DNA of 64,000 bases from Apteryx mantelli (lineage: Eukaryota; Chordata; Aves; Apterygiformes; Apterygidae). This document shows, piece after piece, positions 14,601 to 27,495 of the stretch. The stretch lies in NCBI RefSeq assembly GCF_036417845.1, contig NC_089980.1, positions 39,926,501-39,990,500 of the forward strand. Reading direction: 5' to 3'. Both the position numbers and the translations under genes were made by a program. The notes under the pieces were generated by a model. That model did not search any database and was not told the DNA's origin. It saw only the letters and a program-made list of their open reading frames with translations. How positions within the stretch are numbered: the first letter of the stretch is position 1; each line of letters opens with the position of its first letter.

Positions 14601-15860
14601 GCTGCAGGCATGTTTCACAGCGAGCAGCTTACAGTCCCATGGATATATTAGATTCCCCAAATCTGGATCTGTATCCTCACATCTGTTTTTGAATTCCCTT
14701 CAGTGTCCTCCATGTGCAAAATTACATGACAAGGAATGGAAGAGGACAACCTAAGACTGATCCTTTCCCTGCTAGTGAAGTGGCTTCAGATGCTGGAGCA
14801 CAACCAAGAGGGTGGATTGCAGGGTTCCTGGACTTTCCACCCCACTTTTCCCATTCTCTGCCACCTACGCTCATTTCCCAGTATTCCATCCATCACCATT
14901 CTTTACCTCCACACGACACTAGACTTTACAAGCAGTTTCACTAGGAAACTGTTGACCAGCATGGGTTAAAATATGGTTAAATTTTCCTGTGTGAAGCATT
15001 CCCAAATTAAGAAAGATGTTTGCTTCAGCATTTGTCCTTAAAATTGAATCTTAATAGTGTGCAGAAGATTAACTAGTTTTGGGACTTGGTTTCATTTATC
15101 AAGCAGATCAAGAATCAGCTTCAAAGATTAGTTCCGGACTTCTTCAAAGTTCACACTCAGATCCAGACTTATCAAAGGTTGGGATTATCTAGAGGTGGGC
15201 TTTAGACAGAGACTCATTTGTAATAAAGGGAATTAAAAAAGGTATTTTTTTGTATATATTAGCATATATACATATGTTTAGGGCTGGAGGATTTGTTGGT
15301 TGATTAGTTGTTTTTTTGGGGGAGGAGAATATTATTTTACCAGAATTAATAAACACTGGTAAGAACCAAGGGAATTAATTTGCATTGGAATGAGTATATA
15401 AACTAAAAATTAGATTAATGGCACTTAAGCCTTGCAATCACAATGATTACATCTATCCTAGTAAATTAAACAAGGCCAGGGAATATTCTTGGGTGCTAGA
15501 ACTCTGTTGTCAGCACTGCTACATCCCTGGAACTGTTCCTGGGGTAATTCTGGCTGGAGCAACCAGGACTCTCCTGGAGTTCCCTAGCACCGCTCAGGAG
15601 TCAGCCTGGGCAAGGGAGCATTCCCAACATGATACGAGACATCAGTGTCATGGACATGGCCAGATCATGCCTGCTGGTCCCACAGCCAGAGAATAGGCAC
15701 AGGCACAATTTAATTTACTTGAAGAGTAAAGCTTGTATAACCTTTCTGGCTCCTCAAAGATTGCTTTTATTTAGCTAAAATGAGAGATTGCTAAAGCTTT
15801 CATTTTACCCTCCAAGAGCCACAACTGGGATAATCACAGGCATGAGCAACAAACTGAGAC

Positions 15861-15881
15861 ACAACAACAACAACAACAACA
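15861..15881 (+). repeat. (ACA)n microsatellite
   Basis: Seven tandem copies of a CAA-type trinucleotide in intergenic DNA. Confidence 0.9.
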
Positions 15882-18800
15882 GTGATTCTGGTGCCCTCTA
15901 GAAGTACAGAGAAGTACAAAGCAGGAAACCTGTTATCTCACAGGTTCATTGCACTATGCCCTTAACTTTCAGTAAGGCTAGTAGAACTGCAGGATGTTTT
16001 GTAATATACAGGAGATGCTCAATTTTAACTTTCCAGAACTAGAGGTTTCAGGGGATTAGTTTCATTCCAAAATATATGCTAACAGGAAGGCCGTGTGTCC
16101 CTATAAAAATCCTGTCCCATTCTCATAACAAGAATGCCTCTTCTGGTCTTTGGTGTGGAGCCGAAGTCCAAGATCTCAGTTCATTCTCCCTTTTGGAACA
16201 CCGTGCTGGACTGTACGATCTGGAGCACTGGAATGAGTCAGAGGTGTATATTCCTCAATGAAAGGGATGTTTGGATACTATGGTAGTGTGTAAAGCCATA
16301 TAGGTAGCATAAAGAGAGTATGTTAGGTGTATAGAGGAAGTGCTTGCTTGTTTAGTCCTCTCTTCCATGTCTGGGAATGGTGGTGACTGTAGCTGCATAA
16401 AAAATCCCACTGAGAGACAGATTTTATTCCCTACAAATGTCTAGTGAACTGCAAGTAATGAAGTCACCAAGTGTCGGCCTGAGGAAGAGAATTGCTTTCT
16501 TTTAACACTTAGCCCAGTACTAAATAACTGTATGGTGATTTATTCTGTTCAGGCTCCAAGCAGGGAGTAGCACCAAAAGACCTCAGTCCTGAACCACAGG
16601 AACCAGCCATTTAGGGCACTGAAAAACATGCTAACAAGTGGCTGAACACTTGTATAACACTTAACGGGTGTTTACCTGGCAACAAGATTGGGTGGATCAC
16701 TTTGCTCTTCTGCCCACAAGATGTACTGAGAGGAAAAGGAGAAATGGTTGGAAATCAAAGTTAGGATAAAACACGCCATGCTCCACCTAAGCCTTCACAG
16801 TGTCACAGTTGTAGTGGCCAGTGAGATACCACCCAGACACATTCCCGCGCGCTGCTGAGATAGGAGTGGGGAAGGACAAGAGACCCCAGTGATACCAGGA
16901 ATGGGGTGGGGGGCATTTAAGTAGGTATCATGGATGACTAAATAAATGTAGGTAGTATCTTAGCTAGCTAATTGCCCTAGACTCCTGACCCCCTGAAGAG
17001 AGGTGGTCCCTTTCAGAGGATGAGATGGGTGTCCAAAGAGGCGTCTCAGGCTCTAGCTCACAGCTTCTGCGCCATGTCCAGAGTATCTATGTTAGGATCT
17101 TAACTGTTGCCTAAGTTGCTTAAAGTGGTATAATATCCCCTTTACAGTCACTTTTCTCTCTACCCTCTGACAAGGGAATTGGTTTATTACTGTTGCTGTT
17201 GAGTTGTCCTTGATTTTAGTCAAGTTGCATTAGCTTCGACAGTCTATCCATTATCTTCACTGCTCCTTCTAGATGCGTAGTGCATTTGATAGCCAATTAA
17301 GTGCTACAGTTCAAAGCTACAAACAAATCTAAGGAGAGATATCTGATGAGTGCCTTTGTATTGAAGAAAGTGGCAGATGAAAGAAGACCTGATCTCCTCC
17401 TTCCTGATTCTCTGTTGGAAGTACAACTCTAGATCCTCACATGAGATCTTTGGAGGGCCTTCCTCCCTGTTAGGATTCTCCCATTATTCGCTGCAGGTAG
17501 GAATGGTTTGGGTCCCTGTTATATCTTGAAAGCTTCCCTTCATAAGAAATATCAAGTAAAGTGCAGTGAAGGATTTTTCTCCAGTATTCATTTCATTGTC
17601 CCCAACTCTTCCATAATGATCACTGTCACTATTACGTGCTCAGTAATGACATTACAGAAGAATGAACAGTTAATGGTTACATAGAATTAACTCTGACTTT
17701 TCCTTTCCGTTTTTTTTCTGTGTTGTGTTTTTTTGTGAAATGTGATAGAGAGATATGGCTCTGGCTATCTCATATACCCTGGAATGTTTTCTAAGATGGG
17801 CCAACAAGTTCATCTTGAGTTAGATTATCTTCTTTGCCCATCATCTGCTTCCAATGAATCCCTGTGAGAAGGGTCAATTCTACAGTCCTGACAGAGGTGC
17901 TGGACTATCCCTGTGGTTGGGTGTAGACTAGTTTCTCAAAGGCAAAGTGACAAAATAAATCTTCAAAAATCAAACATCTACATGTAAATGCCAAGTTAGT
18001 AGACCCTTTTCAAGCAGGAAAAGCACATTTGAACACCATTTCAAATGTTTCCTGCATGTCACACTATCAACATTTTTTTTAAGTGAAATATTGTATAGTT
18101 TACACAGGAAACATCAGGAAAAGCCCAGATTTTTCAAGAAACCTGTGGGAGGTATGTGCCATAATCTCACCAAGTTTCCAAGGGATTTATTCCCTCTGGT
18201 GCTTTACATCCTTCTGTAGAAAACTGCAATTTATGCTGGCCTGAATAAAACAAAAGCTTAATTTTAGGCATGGGCTTAGGTCTGTGGACTTCTTGTATTT
18301 GAAATTAAGTAGCTACTCAGAGGTTAATTGACTGAGAGACTGTTGTTCCCTTTTTTGGTTGGTTGTTTCTCTTTCCTTTTTTAATACACCTTCCACCCCC
18401 ACTTTACCATCTCTCATTTTCTCTTTCATTCATCTCCCTCCATCTCCGTCTTGAATCCTTCACCCTGCTTTTGGCTACTCCCTTTTTTCTTTCTTCTTTT
18501 CTCCTTCAAGAATCTTATTTTCCAGCTGTAGTGAAGTTGTGTTTTAGTTCATTTCTTCTTTAATATCCTGAGAAGAGCTGGTAAAGTGCATGCCAATGAA
18601 TTTGGCAGCAAACACTAATTTGGGAGGTATTACAGGGGTCAGCATGAGATAAATAAACCTAGAGAAATCAATGTACAGACAGGAAAAAAAATGAAATGAG
18701 ATCTCAAGAAAAGTAGCTGGAGAAAAACAATTCAATTCACAGCTATTTCTTAGGAGAGAGAAACCCAGAAAGCTGAGCATGTAACTGCTGTTTGTATCAG

Positions 18801-21443
18801 CTTGTTCCTGTCATTTTTAACCCGGACCTCACTCTCTCACTCCCCCTTTTGTGTGCTGCGTGCTGACTGAATTTTTTCAGGGATTGGATCATAAATTCTT
18901 CAGGAGAGAAATTGTTTTCTACTCTATATTTGAACAGTTTCTATCCAAATCAAACACTCACCTTAATTGAGGGCACTAGACTGTATTGTAATGCAGTATA
19001 ATAATAATTAATTAGTGTGGCAATATACTGTTGTCTCAAAATCCAATGTATTCTTGGGATGTATACTTAAAGGAACCACGGTCCAGAGGTGGACAGCACT
19101 TGTTAGGTGCTTTTACTTAGGCTATGATTTTGAAATCTGGGCACTTTTCTGGGCACTGAAAACTCTGACAAACAAAGAGAATTCAGATAAAAAAGATATT
19201 ATTGAGTTAGAAGGGAAGGCTTATGAGGAACATACTATGTTTACTGTAGTTTGGCTTGCCGTGAGTATGAGGACATAAGCTGTGCAGAGGATGAAAATGC
19301 AGTTTTATGAACATTTTCAAGATTCGTTTTTAGACTAATTAGGAATGTGACCTGAAATTTTTGAAATTCCATAAAAGAAACTTCTAGAAAAAAATGGGCA
19401 TGATTGAAAATTTTAATTATGTCACCTTTTCATTTATGTTACACTATATTCTAACACTAATACCTTAAATTGAAACCATAGTGATTTAGAAATGGAAACG
19501 TTTTTGCTCTAAAAATATAAAAACTGGATGCTTTGAAACTGCCAGAACATTTTTCTGCCTTTCTTAAAACATTTTCATGGAAGTTGCATGATTTAAAAAA
19601 GTATTCACCTCAAAGGAGCTGCCTTCTCAGAGAAAAGGGTTCCACTGGTGGTTTTTTTTTGACCATCTTTAAAGCTCAGGCACTACAGTTATTAAGAAAA
19701 AGCCTATAAACTAGTGCTGGTGACACTTTTCAGCGGCTAGTACCAAATTTATTTTTAAATATTGTATCTCATTGTCACCAGTGGGTTCCAGCCTCAGTCC
19801 TGGTGCCATTGTTTTGCTGCTGGTAAGCCACACATAAGTTAACTAAAGACTACCATCAGTATCAGTGAAATTTAAGTCAGTTACATTCATGCAAAGAAGG
19901 AAAGAAATTATTTAGGGTGATTAATAAGGTATCGCAAGCTGTAATAGCATAATAAAATGAGACAATTTAAGAGAAGAATAAGAGAGCTTTCCATATACAG
20001 GACTGTACTTGGGTGTTCTCCCAAGCAAACAAATGATAATTCCATCACTTGCGACACTCAGCACTGTTCCAGGATGAGGACCAGTACGGGTACTCTAAAG
20101 AGCATGTGTGCTCTCGCAATTGGATGACTTCAGCAGAAGACCTAATATGTGTCATTCTTTCTCATTCTGATTTTATATATTGTATGCCTTTACTCGAAGA
20201 CTGTATTCATGAAGAATGTTATGAGGGAAGCAAGCACACAGTCAGGAGCCTTTAAATTGGAAGGAAATTAGTACCAGTGCTCTTGTAAAAAGAAAAAAAA
20301 ATATGATGAAAAATATTTGGAATGGCATAGATACTGACATTCAGAAAAATTATATCTGCAGCTATTGAATTGCCTATCCGTTTTTGGCACATTAGAGATA
20401 CGTAATTTGTTTCCTCTGTACTTAGCTGTAAAACATCAACATTCTCTGCATTACATAATCTTGGATAGACTAGCAAAACCATAATGATATGATTCATAAA
20501 TTGTAAAAATGGTGTTCTCATCACTTATGACAACAATAATTCGTTCTGATTCAAATATGGGCTTGTGTTATGTCCATTCAGTATTACCTCTGCTGCTGAC
20601 ACCAGTGAGGGAGAACTCTGCTTGAAAATGAGAGATTGATTGGGCTGGCAGATAATATGCTGCAAACAGGGCATTCAGATGACACTGCCCTTTTTACTGA
20701 CTTTCATAAAGACTTAACATTTCTTGTTAAGTTTAAAACTTTTAGAGAATCATAAGCCATGGCTCCAATATTGCAAACACAGGCATGCATCTGGTTGGTT
20801 TCTGTGGGAATGTTACTTGCATATCACTTTGAGATTTTGTTGAGACTGGGCATTTTTACATGCATTTCCTCAAATATTGACTACTCCCATGAAATCACTT
20901 CACCCAGCATCCACCTCTGCACTGAGATGTGTGGCCACTATATAGTGGTGCATGATCTGATGTCAAAGTGAGATTGTATAGGTTATCTAACAGGATGAAC
21001 AAGAGGATTTGGACAGAGAGATGCTGGACTGCATGCAGAATGCAGAGTGGCAGCACAAATGATGAAAATAATACTGAGTAAATTTAGAGATTAAATATAG
21101 AGACGTGTTGATAATTTAGACAGATTTATCTTTTCAAAATTTCTTAATCTTAGCCAGATTAATGATACTTACTGCCTGGTTCCATAGACCAAATAGGTCT
21201 TTTGCCGCTCTCACTAAGGGCTGATTGACTGCATCTCTTTCCCTGGTATTTTTCCCACTGCTGGTAATTCACATTAAGGACTTTATGATTCTACTTCATG
21301 GCCCCACTCCATGTTCTCATTTGCAAAAGTTGGTATATCCCCAAAATTGCCTCCCAAGAAACATTTTTCTTCTTTCATCTAGCTGCTTGGTCATCTATAG
21401 GATTTCACTAAATTTATTTCCTCATAGACTTCCCATAGTTTTT

Positions 21444-21474
21444 CTGTACATCTCTGTACATTCTCTGTACATCT
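21444..21474 (+). repeat. Short tandem repeat, unit about 11 bp
   Basis: Three near-identical copies of a TCTCTGTACAT-like unit lie head to tail inside a pyrimidine-rich stretch. Confidence 0.7.
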
Positions 21475-23614
21475 TTCTCTGTTACTGGCCTGATATTCAG
21501 CATAAGGCCTTATTTCTAAAGGCAAACTAGCAATGTTTCTTCCTCTCAGGGAGTGCTCAGCCTCATATAAAGAGGTCTTACAGAAGTCCTACAAAGCAAA
21601 ATTTTCATTCTGAAAAGGAAAAAAAAATTGACCGTCTAGAATTCATTTGCAATGCTGAGGTAACAGTTCAGTGCATAAGTTAGAACTAGTCACAAACTGT
21701 CCTTAGAAATGAATTTTTTTGAGAAAACCCAGAGATTTTTCTGAACTGTTTTCCATTTCCCAACAACTTCATAGTAAACAAAGAGACATAAAAATTTTTG
21801 TTTGTACTGCTGAAAAATGGAATACTCAATATTACACATAACAGATTGTTAATCTATTTGAATGATGTGATTTCTGTGAAGGTACTGTTTTGCCAAAATA
21901 AAGCTGAGTTGAATTCTACTATAGAGCTAAGTCAGTTTACAGCAGCAGAGGCTTTGACATGTTCTTAGGAAGCCACTGAAATTCAGAAAAGATTAAGAAA
22001 AAAATCCATTTAAAGTAATTCTCGATGAGTATATTCTTCTTATTGTTCCACCCTCATTGCATCACTGTGGATGCTTGCATGAAAACAGCATTTGAAAAGG
22101 GTGAAAAACTAGTACAAGAAATACTCTTTGCAGATGAAACAACCTGAGCATTTACAATTCTGTTCCCCTCAGGGCAATTTCTTAGAGCGGTAGAGGCCAT
22201 GGGGCTCTTGTGAGGTTTTACGGGGTTCCAGTCCCCCCCCGCTACACTATTCACCATGATAAGCCAGGCTGGTGAGGAGATCCAGACTTAGCATTTTAGC
22301 TTACCAGTTCTGTGTCTTCATTTTCTCTAAATATTTAGTGCAGTCCAGTTGGCCATGCATTGCCTAAGAGGGATGGGGGAATGGAGGAGAATGATTTGGC
22401 TGAGACTGTGCAAGTTCAAAATGATGATTACAGGAATGGTGAAGCAACACTAGCATTATGCAAGCACCACAGCTGAGGAAGTATACTTCCCATTTACTAT
22501 GCAGGCTGCAGCCTGGGGTCTTACTGCCCGTAAGTGCAGTGCTGGTTGCTCTTGAATGTATCCTTTACACTGGCAAGTGCAGCAAAAGGGATGTGGATGT
22601 CACCTGGGCCATTCCCCCACCTGAGTATTTACATGCTTTCAACTCCTTCAAGGGTACCTAGGTACCTCTCAAAGGTTCTGAGAGGTAGCATGAGTCAGAC
22701 TGCTATCAAGAACTTATCCTGGACCTATTCCCCAAACCATCCTGAAATTACTGCTCATGCAAGACATACCTGCTTATTAGGCAAAGGTGCTCTCTGGGAG
22801 GCCAGCACACCTGGGTGCTGAGTCCTGTGCTGGCTGCCAGCTGACTTCTCTGTAAATCTTAAGGTACTGGCTTCCATTTATAGCTGACACATTTTCTGGA
22901 AGGCTGAGAAAATACCTCCTGGCATTACAATGAAGCTGTCTCTGCTCAGTGGTCTGGGTTGACACTTTCAGGAGGAGAGAGCAACAGAGCAGTCTTGGAC
23001 GTTCTGCTTCAGTGATCTGAAGCCATGAAAAGTTTGACTGACTAAGCTGAAAAACTTGCAAAGCAATAACCTATTTTGGCTAGATTTGAAAACAGGTTTT
23101 ACTGAGTATGCAGATGGGCTTTGTGCAATATGGGATTTGCATTTATTTTCTGCATCAAGTATGTTCAGATCAAATAGAAACACAAACTATACAACATAGA
23201 GGTCTCCTTATGCTTTGCATTGCTATGCGCTGTCTCTTGTTATAATTAGTTTGGGCTTATAGCAGAAATCTCAAAATAAATACTGACTAGAAAAGGCAAA
23301 TGTTTTCTGTTAGTGTAGTCCACATCACTTGAAAAGGTGAAGTTGAAAATAGAGTGAAATCCCAGTACTACTGAATGGTGGGAGTTTTGCCACTACCATT
23401 AAAGGCAGCATGATTTCACCTGTAATCCTTCAGGCAGCGTCTGTTCTCTTTAGACTTGGCTCTGTGGTTCTTCAGGCTTTCAGATGTATACTCGGGACTG
23501 TTTAGCCCACGTGCTGATTTTCACCAATACATATCCAGTCATGAATTTGAGACCCGAAGACAATAAACTCCCTGCTGAAAAAGAATCGTTCCCTTCCCCA
23601 TCGATTCTCTCCAC

Positions 23615-23621
23615 GCTTACC
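23615..23621 (-). other. Candidate antisense splice donor at edge of RHOQ island
   Basis: Read on the - strand, the sequence is ATG followed by GTAAGC, a strong splice-donor match at the point where the CpG island ends. A divergent transcript starting in the island could use it. No acceptor or second exon was identified. Confidence 0.25.
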
Positions 23622-24130
23622 ATCGCAGCCGCGGGCCGAGGCCGCAGGTTGTGATTTAAGTTTTCTTTGCCTTCATGCGGGGGTGGGGTAAGGAGGTCGG
23701 CGCAGGGGAACGCGCGATGCGGCACTGGCGGGGGTCCAGCGCGGGGAAGGGGGCGCCGGCAGTGCCGAAGCCGCCCCAAGATCGCGCCCGCCGGGCACGA
23801 CAGGAGCCGGGCGCCGCGGGCGGGCAGCGGTGACCGCGCGCCGGGAGCAGCCGCACCGGCCCCGGCCTCGGCACCTGCGCTAGCGCCTCCCGGCCGAGCG
23901 CCGCCGCCGGCCCGTCGCTTTCAAATCTCCCCCGCGCGTGGGGCGCCGCCGCGCTCCCCGCCCCGGCCGCGCCCCGCCGCGAGGCCGCCTCCCCCGGCGG
24001 GCGGCGGGCAGTTCCCCTGCGCGCTGCCGCCGCGGCCGCGGCCGGGAAAGGCGCTGCCGCCGGGCCCAGCACGGCGGCAGCGGCTGGCGGCGGGGCCGCG
24101 CCCGGCGGGGGCGCCCGCCGAGCGGCGGCG

Positions 24131-24175
24131 ATGCCGGGGGGCTCGGCGCGGCGGGGCGCGCCCGCGGGGCCATGA
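24131..24175 (+). other. uORF1 upstream of RHOQ, 14 codons
   Basis: An ATG at 24131 opens a 14-residue frame (MPGGSARRGAPAGP) that ends at TGA 24173-24175, 15 bases before the RHOQ start codon. The base at -3 is G, so the initiation context is moderate. Its stop overlaps the next upstream ATG as ATGA. It matters only if transcription starts upstream of 24131, which the length of the GC-rich leader makes likely. Confidence 0.5.
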
Positions 24176-24332
24176 GGGCCGCCTCCCGCCATGGCCCATG
24201 GCAGCGCCGCGGTCATGCTCAAGTGCGTGGTGGTGGGCGACGGCGCCGTGGGCAAGACGTGCCTGCTGATGAGCTACGCCAACGACGCCTTCCCCGAGGA
24301 GTACGTGCCCACCGTCTTCGACCACTACGCAG
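24172..24332 (+). other. uORF2, out of frame and overlapping the RHOQ start
   Basis: An ATG at 24172 lies 19 bases before the RHOQ start in a different frame and stays open through exon 1. With the exon 1-2-3 joins used for RHOQ it would continue through exon 2 and stop at TGA 41173-41175, giving 76 codons. The -3 base is G and the +4 base is A. The RHOQ ATG has a better context, so leaky scanning could still supply RHOQ. Confidence 0.45.
24191..24332 (+). CDS. RHOQ: RHOQ coding exon 1
   Basis: Encodes residues 1-47 plus the first base of codon 48: the N-terminal extension, the P-loop and switch I. The donor is CAG followed by GTGAGC. The N-terminus reads [11 protein letters not shown], slightly different from the human MAHGPGALMLK as I recall it. 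A second in-frame Met (codon 9, at 24215) could give a shorter product lacking the extension. Confidence 0.97.
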
Positions 24333-25280
24333 GTGAGCGCCGCGGGGCCGGGGCCGCCCCCCCCCCCCCCCCCGGCCGGCGAGCGCCGAGGGAGCGCGGA
24401 GTAACGGCCGCGGCCCCGGCCTCGTCCGCCGGCGGGGTTCGATCCCCCTCCCCCCGCAGCGTCTCCTCGAGCCCGGCCGTTTAACGGTCGCTCCCCCCCC
24501 CCCCCACCCGGTGCCCCGCGGCGGCGCTGGTAGCGACGTGCGTTGTTTCTCCCTTGCAGTCAGCGTCACGGTCGGGGGGAAGCAGTATCTGCTGGGGCTG
24601 TACGACACCGCCGGACAGGTGAGTCCTGGCCGCCCCGCGCCCCCTTGCACGGCGCAGCGCGGCTCCCGGGGCGGCGGCGGGGGCGGCGGGGCGCAGCCGC
24701 GGCGCTGCCCGGAGCTGCCTGGCTCGGCTGCGCTGGCTCGCTGCGTTCGCGGGGACTAATCGCCCGCGTCGGGCCGCGTTTTTAGAGCGATTGATAAAAA
24801 AACGAGCTTTGAAAAGACGGTCATTGATCAAACTCTCCTTCGCCAGCGAGGACCCACGGCCGCGACACACTTTATTTTTAGTTGTGAGCGGGCAGGTCCT
24901 CGGGAGCCCTCGTCCGCCGGCGCCCATTGGCGCCCGCCGCGCCGCCGTGGGTTTCCCATTGGCGGGTAATGGCATCACCCCGCGCCGCGGGCAGGCGTCT
25001 TGCCTGGGTCTGCTTGTTACGGCATTGCAACACGGCGCTCCCGCGCCCGAGCGCAGCCCCAGCCCGAGCCCCGACTCTCCTGGCTCGCCTGCGATGGGAA
25101 AATGTGCTTTATTCAGCATGAGATAAACTTGCCGCCTCAAACAACATCAGGTCGGATAGGAACCCAAACTGCTGCAGGCTGTCTTGTTTGCACTCGGCAG
25201 CTCTTAAATAACCAAAAAGACCTTTTCAGCTGCAAAGCTGGAAGAAAATAAAATGCAATTCTCAGCTACTGTATTTGATA

Positions 25281-25311
<31 letters not shown>

Positions 25312-27456
25312 CCGTTCTCAAGAACTTGAATGATTTTGTTAAGATTATTGCAGGCTGTTGTGAAAGATGCTATGTCAGCATGGGTCTTAAGCAGTTTTAA
25401 TGACAGATTCAATATTTGATGTTTGGAGGGCTCCCTGATGTTGTGGTTACTAAAGGGTTCCATTATTAAAGCCTCCTCTTGGCTAGCTTAACTTTCCCTG
25501 CCCTAGCTGCATGCACAGCACTGGCTCCCGAGTTGAGGTACTCGGAGCTGTTTCCAAATGGCTTCTCTGAAACAAAATAGCTTGTAAAAGGCCTGACCCC
25601 GTGAGGTGCTGGAGTCTCCTCTGGAGATGTGGAGCATAATACAGAACGGCTGCATGATTTGTTGTAAAGTTGTGCGTGTATTCCTTATATTCAGACTTCT
25701 TCTTTCAGTGTGAGCATGTGTTTTGATCTTGCATGACCTGTGACATTAGACATGCCTCCCTGTTGTAAAGAAAGACCAACTAGTCAAATAATCTCATTAA
25801 GATAATCCCATAAATTTTTACCAAGTTATTCCTATACTTAGTTGAACAGCTAATGTCTAAACTACCTTTTCAGATCTGCATACAGCCTTAAGTAAGGGAA
25901 GCATCCTTAAGTAAGGGAAGCGGACAGTCTTTTATATTTTTGTTGGGCCTGAAATCAGTAATCAAATTCATTCAAGGAGAAGTATGGGAACCTGCCTCAT
26001 TTCCAGAAAGCTAATATTGGACGGGTGAGACTGTTACCAAAAAGAAAGGTGTCATGATTGTGATCTCACTGACACAAGCACAAGTCAGTCAAATGTATAC
26101 AAACCAAGCTCATTTGTTACTACTGTCACAGTTGTATTTCTCAGAAGTAAATGGTTCAATACCCAGCTTGTTGTGAAATACTGCTCATAGTATGCTACAA
26201 AATAAGGATCTAATGCTTGGGCAAATAAAGCATTTGATTAATATGCATCTATTCTTTTTTTAAATGAGCGTTCTAAAATATAATAGAAGCCAGCACTGCT
26301 GAATGTATGCGTAGCTTATTTGTGGATGCTGTCTCAAACTGCTTGTGCTGGCCTGTTACTATTAATGGGAGCGTGTCTTGTTCACTATGTGTAGCCTTAA
26401 CTAAGGCGGTTTTGTGGGCTCCCACTCTGTCTGAATGTGCTGAGTACAAAACTGAATGACCTTTGGCCTCCCCTAAAGCTAGTAGGATAAACTGTCTAAT
26501 TTGCAGCAAACCACAAGTGAAGTTATTCCTGTTGCACTAAGCAAAACTTTTCAGTGTTAAACTGTATATCCAGACCATGTACAAAGTTGAGGTAAGCGCT
26601 TTTAAATTATGAGGAGCCAAAATCTTAAGTACAGAAGAGTCCTCAATATACCACGGACCAGGTCTTGCTATCCAAATTCGGAGGAGCCTTAGTTCATGTA
26701 GGGTGTTTTAGTGAGGCTATCTTTTGAAATATACCTAGTCTTGGTAAAACTCCCCTTCTAAAGTTATCCCAACAATTGAAGTTTAAAGGAGTGAGAGAAG
26801 GTGGGTGGGTTTGCCCCCTGTGTCTGTGCACCCCTCAGACTGTGCAGGTGCATCCCCTGTGTCTGTGGCCTGCGAGGAGGGCTAGTGGCCTTTTATTAGC
26901 TGGGATTTTCTGTTCAGTGGAGCTGGCGGACAGAGAGGTGGCGAAGGCTCAGAATCTCTGCGAGGAGGAGAGAGCTGGGGATAGGATACCCTGTGGAAAA
27001 TCTATGGAAAAATGAAAAATCAGAATGTGTAATCTTTCTTGCAGTGTTCTTTTGTGATGGGCCTCTCACCCTTCAAAGCACAGGTAGAAATTATCAGAGG
27101 CAACAGTATTCTTGCCAGGGAATGGGGACAATGGCTGGCAGCAGGTACCCAGAGAGCTTAATCAGACCTGCAGTGGTAATAAAATCTTTACCATTATCCT
27201 TGCCTCAGTTCAGAATATTTGGGGAACATGTGGAGTTCTGGGGCTGCCCACAAAAGCCCCATCCCAACATCCAGAACAACTGGGGAGATTCTTGTGACAA
27301 ATCCTGTAAGTTTTATTATCCCTTTGCATAAAGACCCCAGTCCATCAATTTTATTATTTCTACTGGTTCATCACAAGAGAGTTTGCTGACAAGCCCTTCT
27401 TCCCAGAGCCATGGGATAACAGAAAAATTACTTAAAAGCTTTATATATACATACTT

Positions 27457-27495
<39 letters not shown>

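Larger units (their letters stand above)
4440..23600. other. Long intergenic stretch upstream of RHOQ
   Basis: About 19 kb with no recognisable gene on either strand. Open frames of 100-168 codons occur (for example 5336-5842, 8148-8567, 9917-10396, 12168-12491). They lack domains, biased codon use or exon boundaries, and the first runs through a 23-base A tract, so I treat them as chance. Simple repeats are listed separately. A CACGTG E-box lies at 23508-23513, about 680 bp before the RHOQ start codon. Confidence 0.6.
24333..24559 (+). other. RHOQ: RHOQ intron 1, 227 bp, with two poly-C tracts
   Basis: A very short, GC-rich intron inside the CpG island, with GTGAGC donor and TTGCAG acceptor. 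It contains a run of 17 C at 24357-24373 and a run of 13 C at 24493-24505. On the other strand these are long G tracts. Confidence 0.93.
23620..25130. promoter_or_regulatory. RHOQ: RHOQ CpG island and promoter region
   Basis: A continuous, very GC- and CpG-rich block covers the 5' flank, exon 1, the short intron 1, exon 2 and the first 500 bp of intron 2. No TATA box is evident, as is usual for CpG-island promoters. The transcription start cannot be fixed from sequence; it probably lies between about 23.85 and 24.1 kb. A pair of NF-Y-type ATTGG motifs at its downstream edge and a consensus - strand splice donor at its upstream edge suggest additional transcription starts, including antisense ones. 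Long open frames on both strands across this block come from the scarcity of AT-rich stop codons and are not taken as genes. Confidence 0.85.

Noticed and set aside
23656..25140. Long open frames on both strands across the CpG island (up to about 220 codons)
   Set aside because: They are rich in Ala, Arg, Gly and Pro in every frame, as expected where stop codons are rare because of GC content. They overlap RHOQ exons and each other and have no recognisable domain.
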